From Eustoma russellianum (Eukaryota > Streptophyta > Magnoliopsida > Gentianales > Gentianaceae): a stretch of 64,000 nucleotides of DNA. This document shows, one piece after another, positions 55,143-64,000 of the stretch (its first letter is position 1; each line of letters opens with the position of its first letter). The stretch spans positions 11,599,547 through 11,663,546 of the forward strand of contig AP025067.1 of the NCBI GenBank assembly GCA_036186865.1, read 5' to 3'. The notes under the pieces are model-generated. The model was not told where the DNA came from. It saw only the letters and a program-made list of their open reading frames with translations, and ran no database searches. The translations under genes were made by a program, and so were the position numbers.

Positions 55143-56750
55143 ATGTTATGCGAAAATAAATTGCCTAGATTTCTATGGGCGGAAGCCGTAAATTGTGCAT
55201 GCTACATAGTAAATCGCTTATCTATTAGAAAGAAAATAAACAAGATGCCTTATGAGATATTAAATGATCGCATGCCTAAGATTGACTATTTTCGTGTGTT
55301 TGGATGCAAATGTTTTGTTTTGAATACAAAAGATAATTTAGATAAATTTGAATCTAAATCAATTGAATGCATTTTGTTGGCTATTCTATAAATTCAAAAG
55401 CATATAGATGTTATGATCCTCTCACTAGACAAATCATAGAATCTATTCATGTGAAGTTTAATGAATTTGGTGAGATTGATAAAGATAAAGAATATGATGA
55501 TGACTTTGAATTGAAACCCGTGTTGAATGAAGATGATGGCATTTGATATGCATGACATGATGATACACTAGAAATGCATGATCACTTAGAAATGCATGAT
55601 AACATAGAAAATAATCAACCAAGATGGCATAGAGATCACCCACATGATCTCATTATAGGCGACATCACTCACGGTGTGCGACCACGTAGAAGAATAACTT
55701 CGGATGAAATAAATCAATTTCATGCTATGATTTCTGAAATTGAACCCAAAAATGTGCATGATGCTTTGAGTGATTCTTCTTGGATTGATGCTATGCATGA
55801 TGAGCTTAATCAATTTGTTAGAAATGATGTATGGGATTTAGTGCCACGACCACAAGATAAGACCATAATAGGCACAAAGTGGGTATTTAGAAATAAAATG
55901 AATGAAGAAGGAAAGGTCGTTAGAAATAAAGCTAGACTTGTGGCACAAGGCTATAATCAAGAGGAAGGAATTGACTATGATGAAATTTGCACCCGTAGCA
56001 CGTTTAGAAGCTATACGACTTTTACTTGCTATTGCTTGCGATGAAAGATTTCAAATTGTATCAAATGGACGTAAAAAGTGCATTCCTAAATGGATTTATA
56101 CAAGAAGAGGTATACGTGAAGCAACCACCAGGTTTTGAAGATTTGAAACATCCCGATCACGTGTACAAACTAAAGAAGGCACTATACGGACTAAAGCAAG
56201 CACCTAGAGCATGGTATGATCGTTTTGCTACTTTCCTTTTAGAAAATGATTTTAAACGAGGTACTATAGATAGTACATTATTTTTGAAACAAGATAAATG
56301 GATTTACTATTATTCAAATCTACGTTGATGACATTATTTTCGGTTCTACATCACATAAATTGTTGAAGATTTTGAAAAGTGCATGAAATCCGAATTTGAA
56401 ATGTCTATGGTTGGTGAACTTAACTATTTTCTTGGCTTGCAGATTAAGCAAACGAGTAAAGGAATTCACATAAGTCAAGCTAAATATGTAAATGACATGA
56501 TTAAAAAGTTCAACTTTGAAATTTGAAACCATCCCCCACCCTATGAGTGTTACTACTAAATTGGACAAAGATGAACATGGTAAAGATTTTGATAACCTTA
56601 TATAGATCTATGATTGGTTCCTTGCTGTATCTTACTGCTAGTAGGCATGATATCATGTTCAGTGTATGCATGTGTGCACGTTTTCAAAGTCAACCTAAAG
56701 TGTCTCACTATAATGCGGTAAAAAGAATATTTCGGTATATTAAGCACACG
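55143..56750 (+). pseudogene. pol: Element E integrase C-terminus and reverse transcriptase
   Basis: MLCENKLPRFLWAEAVNCACYIVNRLS, an acidic HDHLEMHDNIEN linker, WIDAMHDELNQFVRNDVW, GTKWVFRNKMNEEGKVVRNKARLVAQGYNQ, QMDVKSAFLNGFIQEEVYVKQPPGFED and KALYGLKQAPRAWYDRF. The catalytic YVDD follows only after a frame break near 56310-56330 (QIYVDDIIFGSTS is readable in another frame). It ends at RYIKHT where LTR-3 inserted. Confidence 0.9.
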
Positions 56751-57071
56751 CTGTGGCGCCCCGCACCCCGGCCCTGCCGAAGTCGGTGCACCCGCCGTAC
56801 TTCATTAAGTAGAGTACCAGGCGTCGATTCATAACGTATCTTGATCCTTGATAGATTGAATGGATTTTCGCGCTTATACGTCATCAAGTAAACGAAACCG
56901 TGGCAGAATAAAAACTTTAAATTAAAAACATCCACTAGATCATTCTTTGTTTTACAACCCAAATCAAAGTATCGAAATTCTCAAAAGTATGTTTCCCATC
57001 ACAACTACATAATCAGTCATCAGCCATAATCGTCAAGTGATGTCTCCTAATCTGCCCATCCTTCGCTGCAC

Positions 57072-57191
57072 TCACGGGTAGGGGGCTCTAGGTCCATCCT
57101 CAATCCACTCTACCCTGTTCCCTGCAGCCTCTGGGAGGAAAAATAGGGGGTGAGTGACAAAGTCACCAGCAAGTATACCATAAACAATCAT
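57072..57191 (-). CDS. Conserved LTR mini-ORF, copy 3 (39 aa, tentative)
   Basis: An ATG at 57191 opens a 39-aa frame: MIVYGILAGDFVTHP, a short hydrophobic LFFLP, then GNRVEWIEDGPRAPYP and TGA at 57074-57072. The distal half matches the frame of LTR-1 with mostly synonymous differences. If the possible intron (57248-57131) is removed instead, an upstream exon from ATG at about 57316 (MTLDMPCVDFLRVFNGRS) joins the same distal frame in phase. Either reading keeps the VEWIED...PYP end. There is no known domain that I recognise. Confidence 0.4.
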   Translation of the reverse strand: MIVYGILAGDFVTHPLFFLPEAAGNRVEWIEDGPRAPYP

Positions 57192-57248
57192 GCATTAACT
57201 GGAAAGTACATACAAGAACCGAACCCCAAAATTCGGTTTATAACATAC
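57131..57248 (-). other. Possible 118-nt intron in LTR-3
   Basis: CAG|GTATGTT at 57251-57242 in sense and an acceptor TTTTTCCTCCCAG ending at 57131. Same borders and exactly the same length as in LTR-1. The hairpin GTGAC-TTT-GTCAC (57166-57154) lies 23 nt before the acceptor. Confidence 0.4.
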
Positions 57249-58029
57249 CTGACCTTCCATTAAACACCCGTAAGAAGTCAACACAAGGCATATCCAAGGT
57301 CATAGCTTAACAGAGATTAAAACTTAACAGAGATCATAGCTTATGAAAGGATCATCATTCAATAAAGATCATGACATACAAAAAGGTCATCACTCAATAA
57401 AGATCATAACCTAGGAGCTATCAATTCATCAAAACTTGGCCTAAATGTCATGAATAAGATCATAGCTTACGTATCAACAGTAGTGAAATCATAACTTAGG
57501 TAACGAGAGATAGGAGGAACATAACCTATGTAACATTAACTCTAGCATTTGGCTAGCATCTCATCCCTTCAATCAATAGCCATTAAGGCAATAAAATCAT
57601 AACTTAGTCACGAAGAAAGTAATAACACAGCCTAGTGCAAATAGACTCAACATCATGCTCATGACCATATGCAATGCGTATGAATGTGCAAAAGTAGTGC
57701 ATAATGCCCTCCATCCAATACCCGTTAATGATCAACACTTAATGCGTCAAGATCATAACCTAACAAAATCGTTACTTAATACAGAACATGACAATAGAAG
57801 ACCGTAACTCGCATCAATTCATAACATAACAAGAATCATCACTTAATGAAGTCATACTTAGGATCTACAAGGTCATAACAACTTAGTCTAAATATCATGT
57901 GTCACTACACAATGACTCCATAAACATGATATGCATGCATATGTACGTGTGATGCATCATGATAAGAATGAGAATATGACTTTCCATGCTTTTCTTTCAA
58001 TCATCATCGTCATAAAACAATAGAGTGTT

Positions 58030-58225
58030 CAGATCTATCTTCCCGGATCTGAGGCGGTAATGTCTCCCCTTCGAATCTATTCTTCCCGGATTCGGAACGG
58101 TAACGTCATCTTCTTATCAGGTCTATTCTTTCCGGGCCCAAATGGTCATCATCAGGTCTGTTCTTCTCCGGGCCTAAACGGTCATACCATCAGATCAATA
58201 ACCCAGATCTGGACAGGTTCTTACT
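58030..58225 (-). repeat. Tandem CCG...CCGG unit array in LTR-3
   Basis: Five units of about 38-45 bp, each with CTATTCTTCCCGGATC- or TTTCCGGGCC-type sequence and a CGG/CGGT end. This is the LTR-3 counterpart of the arrays in LTR-1 and T, though the sequence is largely different. Confidence 0.65.
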
Positions 58226-59029
58226 GGCCAAGCTCATACTCACATACGGTACCGGTGGGGAAGCGTTCTTTTAAAAACAAAAATCATCTTTTTGAAAATG
58301 CTTTTCATCTTTGTTTCACATGAAATCAATGCCATAAATCATGTAAGTGACGATGATGCAATGTATGACATGCATTATGCGACTCGTGAACAAATGCATC
58401 ATAATATGCATGCACGGACTTGTCTTTTAAACTGGCAAAAAACTGTCCAGCAATCACATTCTGTTCATACAGCCTCGTGCTCATCAATTCGTGCTCATAT
58501 TCATAAACCCATGCCATAATATGCAAAATGAAGGCTTGGACATATGCTATAAAAATTTCATAACATTCCGAAATGTCTAATGACCTCAAAACATCATATT
58601 ATCATCAAAAGTACTGCTGAAATCAGCAGGGCTGTACCGCCTTACCTCAGTTTCGTAGGTCATAAAACCTTATTCATTTTGATCCATCACCTGGAAACAT
58701 AGCTAATTTACCAAGGAAAAATATTCATAAGGCTAAACATCACATTCAAGCCTAAATGATCAAGATCGAAGCCTTACAACTTAAGACATTAAACTGTCCT
58801 ATTTTCCAGTTTTATACCACTAACTTCAACTCAGTTGTTAACCATCAAAATGGTGGTTTTATGCTGGTTTCTTTACATGAACATGTACTCTATGCCTTAA
58901 GTAATTACCATAAAACTTCCAAGGCAATCCAATAAGTTTAAGGGGGTCATCTAATTACTTCCCAAACTGGGTACATGCAGAAACAGGAAAGACCAGTTAT
59001 ATCACGAAATGAATTGTGACCAAACCACA

Positions 59030-59690
59030 ACTCCTTTTACCAAAATTCTAACTCACAGATGTCATAAACACATCAAACTATCATCATAAAAATCAGCTCA
59101 TTTGCACATTCCTAAGGTGCATTTTCGAGCCACACAACTTACTACTCAAAACTGTCCTGTTCCAACAACTCAGTTTGATCAGTTTTACCAAGAACAACAT
59201 TAAAAATAATCCACAACTATTTTTCTAAATTCCAACTCACAGATGTCATAAACACATCAAACTATCATCATACCAAAAATCAGCTCATTTGCACTTCCTA
59301 AGGTGCATTTTCGAGCCACAACTTACTACTCAAAACTGTCCTGTTCCAGCAACTCTGTTTGAGCAGTTTTACCAAGAACTTCATTAAAAATATCCACAAC
59401 TCCTTTTACTAAAATTCCAACTCACACATTTCATAAATATATAAGGCTATCATCATACCAAAAAGCCCATTTGAACACTCCTAAGGTTTATTTTCAGGTC
59501 GTACAACATGCAACATAAATCACCAACTCTTACTAAAAATTTCATTATGGACAAACCACACCTCCTTTTAATGAAATTCCAACTCACACATTTCATAAAC
59601 ATACAAATCTATCACCATACCAAAATTAGCCAATTTGCACCTTCCTAAGGTTCATTTTCAGGTCGTTCAACATGACACATAAAACTGTCC
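59030..59690 (-). repeat. Four ~177-bp tandem repeats in LTR-3
   Basis: The stretch AACTCACAGATGTCATAAAC (and relatives) recurs at about 59047, 59227, 59407 and 59579, each followed by ATCATCATACCAAAA, a TTTGCAC block, CCTAAGGTGCATTTTCGAG or TTCAGGTCG, and in the first two AAAACTGTCCTGTTCC. The first two units are the most alike. LTR-1 has only one weakly related copy (about 1770-1900). Confidence 0.8.
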
Positions 59691-60582
59691 AGCTCCAGTG
59701 ATTTCACCACTTATTCACTTTTATGGTTCAAGCATTTCCAAGCAACTTCATTCTTTAAAGTGACTAAATAACCATCAAATACACACTTCAACATAATGTT
59801 TTCAAGCCTCATAACATGCTTTTAACCATAAATAATCTATGCATGAATCACATCAAAACAGTCACAACACTTTCATGTAACCAATCAATTGCTCATACCA
59901 TCACTTTTCTTAAAACTAGTTTTCATATCTTGCACTTAGCATCTTTAACTAAGATTCATAGCCTAAAAATGGCTAGTCATTCAATGCACTTCACAAATAA
60001 GGCAAGATTGGCTAGAGTATACTTGCCTCCTTGCACCTTAGAGCTTTTCCTTAGCATGAGTCTTGGTTGACATGGAGTGAAGTCTTCCTCCCACTTCATC
60101 ATAGCTCACGTTTTTGAGAAGAAGAAAGTATGAATTATTAGCTACCTTCTTAATGAAGAAATAACTATATTGAGGTTATGATTCTCTTACCAAAATGAAG
60201 CTTGAAATGGATTCAAACCACCAAGATGTTAGCTTCTCCTTAGTAGCTTGAAGAATCCTCACTTAGTGACCCTTTGTATGTCACGTTTTTACATGGAAAA
60301 GGAGGGTATATTGTGAGCTTCATCCTTTGAAATATAGAACTCACTTAGAAGATTTAACATGCTTACCTAGATGAATTCTTGGAGCTTGAAGATGGTTCTT
60401 GGACCTCTTCACTAGCCGTATACTTCCACATAGGCAAAGGGGAAAGTCTCTTGCTCCATTGTGATTCCTTGAGAGTTGAATATTCTAGAGTTGCTTTGAA
60501 GAAAGTTTTCTTCCCCCTTGGTTAAGGAAGCAGCCGTGGGTTGTGTGGGAGGGGAAGGGATTCTCCTTAGCTTAGTTTGGCT

Positions 60583-60815
60583 AACTAGAATTACTTAGCC
60601 TTAGTTACTTTTACCCAACTATGGTTACTTTAGTTCAACTATAGTTACTTTATGTAAACCATAGTTACTTTTTAAACTATAGTTATTTTGTCAACTATAG
60701 TTACTTTATGTCAACTATAGTTACTTTATGCCAACTATAGTTACTTTATACCAACTATAGTTACTTTATGGCTAACCTAGGTTACTTTACCCAACTAGTG
60801 TTACTTCCTTAACCT
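60583..60815. repeat. AACTATAGTTACTTTATG minisatellite in LTR-3
   Basis: About ten units of ~20 bp, the central ones nearly identical (CAACTATAGTTACTTTATG). Each unit contains the palindrome AACTATAGTT. It is flanked by decayed units (AACCTAGGTTACTTTA, AACTAGTGTTACTT). Confidence 0.9.
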
Positions 60816-61356
60816 TGTAGTAAATTTTAAGTAACCATGGTAATCTTCAACCATGGGGCCGGCGGTTTGGCTTTTTGGGGGGGGACTTTACCATGCTTAA
60901 TTTCTTTCCAATTGAGTTTAATGAGAAGCCATGTGGGTATTTGCCCCCTTTTTATATTATTATTTCCCTTTTCTTGTTTTAAAATACAATTAGGAAATTC
61001 TCAATTCCCTTTGGGCTAGGGCCGAAATTTTCCAATAATTGGGGAAAGAATTGCCCACTACCTACAACTCCTTAATTTTCATTTGGGCTTATTTTAGGGA
61101 GGCCCTTAAAATTAAACTCTCTTATAATTTGGGAAAAACCCTTTAACGCGCTTTTTAAACCTTGTGGCCGAAATTTCTCTTAAGCCCCTTTGGGTGAATT
61201 TGAATTTCATGGTCCATATCTCATGCTTGAATAATTATATTGCTTATCATAAAAGAATTACTAAGGAAACTTAGTGAAAGGCACTTGAAGGATATCACTT
61301 TATTAATTCACTTATACGAGTCTTCCAGTACTATATGATTTTTCGGCGGGTGTACA

Positions 61357-61876
61357 ACACACGTCCACCTTAGGCATTTGGTACGATAAAGGTTCCAAAT
61401 TTAATTTACATGCTTATAATGATGCAGATTACGGTGGCTGTAAAATAGATAGGAAGAGTACGAGTGGCACTTGCCAATTTATAGGAAACTCACTTATTTC
61501 ATGGTTTTCCAAAAAGCAAGCAAGCGTTGCTTTGTCCACTACTGACTGAGTACATGGCACTTAGCCTTTGCTGCACACAGTTGTTGTGGATAAAACAACA
61601 ACTCTCGGACTTTGGAATTACTGTAAATAAAATTCCTATATATTGTGATAGTATGAATGCAATTAACCTGTCTGAAAACCCCGTGTTACACTCTAAAGCC
61701 AAGAATATAGAGGTATGCTACCACTTTCTTCGTGATCACGTAAATAACGGTAATATTGTCATAGATCACGTACGCACAGAGACACAGTAGCGGATATTTT
61801 CACTAAAGCCTTAAATCAAGCAACGTACAAATCTCTTCGTTCTAAATTAGGCATGATTTCTGCTGATGTGATTTGA
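61357..61876 (+). pseudogene. pol: Element E RNase H
   Basis: Continues the frame broken at 56750: HTSTLGIWYDKGSKFNLHAYNDADYGGCKIDRKSTSGTC, SLISWFSKKQASVALSTT, a frameshift at about 61546, then YMALSLCCTQLLWIKQQLSDFGI, YCDSMNAINLSENPVLHSKAK and VCYHFLRDHVNNG. A one-base deletion in GAGACACAGTAGC ends the frame early. The VADIFTKAL tail follows to a stop at 61876. Confidence 0.9.
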
Positions 61877-62102
61877 TTTGATTCTCTTTCCTTATTTATA
61901 GGCATCTTTTGATTTATTTTCCAAAATAAAGGGGGAGAGAAAGCATGATTTAAGGGGGAGAGAGATACTGATTGCATAAATCAAGGGGGAGCGGTTTTGA
62001 AATTTAAAATTCAAATTTTGAATTTATGCATGATTGAAGGGGGAGTGATAGGATTTAAATCATGAGTATAGGTTATTTTAAAAATCATCAAAAGGGGGAA
62101 AT
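61877..62102 (+). promoter_or_regulatory. Element E 3' UTR and polypurine tracts
   Basis: Contains AAAGGGGGAGAG, TAAGGGGGAGAG, AAGGGGGAGCGG and AAGGGGGAGTG runs, then CAAAAGGGGGAAATT before the LTR. This is the same series as in A (8014-8234, reversed) and C. Confidence 0.8.
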
Positions 62103-64000
62103 TGTAGAGAAAAAGGGGTTTGAGTGATTTTCAAATACATGATTTAAATGTGCTTAAAACGTGCATGACATAAATGTGCATATATATTGCATATAACTTG
62201 CTTTATATAATTCATATATATGTTGCCGTACTAACGAGCCATGAAGCTTTAAAGCTTACATCAAATGGCAAACATTTGTTGTGTTTATACTATTTTCAGG
62301 TGCAACCATTAATAACTAAACTAGTTCATTAAGTGAAGTACTTAGTTAATTAAACTAAGTAGTTCATTAAAGGAAGCAACATTTGGACAAGGCACAAAGG
62401 CAACAAGACTAAGAATAGAAAGTCTTCTCCTCCTCATTTACCACACATATACGCGGCCATATATATATATATATATATATAAATATATACATTTTCAGAT
62501 TTTTTGAAAAAAGGCACATAGACATGCATTCCAACGTACTACCGACACGTTATATATTTTACGTACGTACGTTAACGTCACACCACCATACTAAACTCAT
62601 ATTTATGAGTATATTCAGGTCTTATATCATATGATATAAGTCATGGTGATGAAAAATTAAATACGACACGTTAAAGGTTCTAAACCAAAAATTGTCGTAT
62701 CGGGCGAATACCGAAACTTCGCCAACGTGTCACGTACTTGCCATAAATAGATGGCCTGCCCCTACACTTCAAAAATACTCATTATTTTCGTGCCATGATG
62801 TTATTTTCAGCCATAAAATCATTCCATGTTGGCACACACAAATCACCCCACATTAAGGCCAAATTGTGGAGATTTCAATTTCAATTTTGTCACATGTAAA
62901 TGGCGCCACTTTAGACCAGCCAAGTGCTGAAAATTAAAGTTTATATTATGTATATTATGTGTAACATAATATTATAACATGTGCAAAAATTTGGAATTTA
63001 ATTAGAGAAAAATCGGGTAATCGATAAACATCGAAAATTCGGTTTTCTACATACACAACACATGGAACATTTTTGGGACATCATACGACACATATCTAGA
63101 CACTTTTTACATATGTCATACATCTTAAAGTGTTCTAGAAAATTAAATTAAGGGCTCATTGGAATATGCCATGTGTGTATTATTAAATGTGCACTATTTT
63201 ACAAAGTTTGCAAAAATAAAATTCAGCACATGCATATACATGAAAGAAGCTACAAAACGTAATGTTTCAAACTTTATCTCATTTGTAACACATGATGAAA
63301 ATTTCAGCATGTGCACTATAGGGTGGCCGAATTTTCTTCTCCAAATTAGGTATATTTTCTGTCTTGAAATATGTGATTGATTGAAGGAGAATTGGAAGTA
63401 ATTTAAATACGATAAGTCATAAAGTGTGATATCTTGAATATCACACATGCTGAAAAATTTCAGCATGTGTGTGAATGCATCTAGGCAAATTCTTGGCCAT
63501 ATTAGTGTCCAAATTCATTGCCAAAAATGATGAGATTATTGTCTACTAATTGGTGATTTATTTCTAAGAGAAAAGTCAAATAAAATTGGAAATAATTTGA
63601 ATAAAAGCACCATGTATCACATGGTGAAATTTCAGCATGTCAAGTCTCCATTATGGCCGAATTTTTACCCATTTTTGTGAGGAAATTATCTTGCTTGATT
63701 TGGGTGATAATCTTATGAGTTATGGCAACTATTTTATGTTGATTTTGGCACATGTTTTTAGTGGAATTCTCAGATTTTCCAAGTCATCAAATGATGACAA
63801 CATTCAACCAATCAATGAGTGCCAAGTAAGCAAATGTTAAATGATCATCCAATGAGGAGGTGCCAAGTAAGCAAGAGCATGTCACAATGATGCCACATAT
63901 TCTCCCAAGGACTTAGAAGATAATTTTCAAGAGGAGAAGGACTCCAAGGGGGACGGCCATTATGCTTAAAAAGGAAATGAAGAAGAGCAAAACAATGACA
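62103..64000 (+). mobile_element. 3' LTR of element E (truncated by window end)
   Basis: TGTAGAGAAAAAGGGG onward, parallel to the 5' LTR. It lacks about 85 bp present at 50315-50400 in the 5' copy (join at about 63240). Palindrome modules at 63289-63314 and 63618-63640 each carry one arm change, while the module at 63441-63471 is intact. The remaining ~1 kb lies outside the window. Confidence 0.9.

Larger units (their letters stand above)
56752..61356 (-). mobile_element. Lone gypsy LTR (LTR-3), 4.6 kb, minus strand
   Basis: In sense it runs TGTACACCCGCCG (61356) to GGGGCGCCACA (56752). CACACG occurs at 56745-56750 and 61358-61363 with one extra base at each side, so the duplication is slightly irregular. 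No internal gypsy region, PBS or polypurine tract is present, so it looks like a solo LTR left by recombination. It contains the mini-ORF (57072-57191), the array at 58030-58225, four ~177-bp repeats (59030-59690) and the AACTATAGTTACTTT minisatellite (60583-60815). Its 3' terminus is of the same design as LTR-1 and T. Confidence 0.8.
42746..64000 (+). mobile_element. Ty1/copia element E (plus strand, 3' end off window)
   Basis: Same family as A. Its 5' LTR (42746-52161) is interrupted by LINE-2. Then come PBS, gag, protease, integrase, RT, RNase H (interrupted by LTR-3), 3' UTR and 3' LTR (from 62103, truncated by the window edge). It inserted in H2; the preceding 5 bp are CATAT. By eye the LTRs are about 96-97% alike near their starts. 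Multiple frameshifts in every domain show it is dead. Confidence 0.9.

Noticed and set aside
1..64000. Any host protein-coding gene, rRNA or conserved non-coding RNA
   Set aside because: I found no frame or motif that is not explained by retroelements; short frames outside them lack recognisable domains.

Overview
The window looks like intergenic heterochromatin of a large, repeat-rich flowering-plant genome. I found no host gene. Nearly every kilobase can be assigned to plant-type retroelements: Ty1/copia elements with ~3-kb LTRs and a SIRE/Maximus-like Gag-Pol, a second copia lineage, Ty3/gypsy chromovirus-type elements with 2.6-4.6-kb LTRs, two L1-type LINEs with DUF4283-like ORF1 proteins, and a ~90-bp tRNA-derived SINE-like insert. 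Primer-binding sites matching initiator-Met tRNA and the lineage mix point to an angiosperm, probably a eudicot; I cannot name the species.

Layout. 1-3467: minus-strand gypsy LTR (LTR-1) inserted in the AT tract of a minus-strand copia LTR (3468-3879), which abuts a plus-strand copia gag relic (3880-4580) and its LTR (4581-4874, continuing at 24400-26604). Copia element A (4875-24399, minus, TSD TTTGG) splits that LTR. Element A is itself split by gypsy element T (8626-17116, plus, TSD GGGAG), and its left LTR carries the SINE-like insert (TSD 14 bp). 26605-30135: 3'-truncated LINE-1, cut by a partial gypsy LTR (30136-32344). 32345-36179: pol-less copia C. 36180-38595: relic G of another copia lineage. 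38741-42745: minus-strand copia relic H with two abutting LTRs. 42746-64000: copia element E (plus). Its 5' LTR holds a 6.4-kb minus-strand LINE-2 (42841-49268), its RNase H region holds a 4.6-kb lone gypsy LTR (LTR-3, 56752-61356), and its 3' LTR runs off the window.

Nesting gives a relative chronology: relic B is older than A, A is older than T, and E is older than both LINE-2 and LTR-3. T is the youngest datable event (about 5 substitutions between its 2.6-kb LTRs), yet its coding region is wrecked, so it was probably mobilised in trans. No element here has an intact gag-pol.

The most interesting structures lie inside LTRs. (1) Three gypsy LTR families share, about 350-440 bp from their 3' ends, a short reading frame. 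In LTR-1 and LTR-3 it ends in a related peptide (VEWIDD / VEWIED ... PYP, stop) with mostly third-position differences, behind a possible 118-nt intron of identical length in both. (2) A small hairpin just upstream of the acceptor-like tract shows compensatory changes across all three families. (3) Every well-preserved ~3-kb copia LTR carries three spaced, nearly perfect 23-31-bp palindromes, usually followed by GGCCGAA. All alignments were made by eye.
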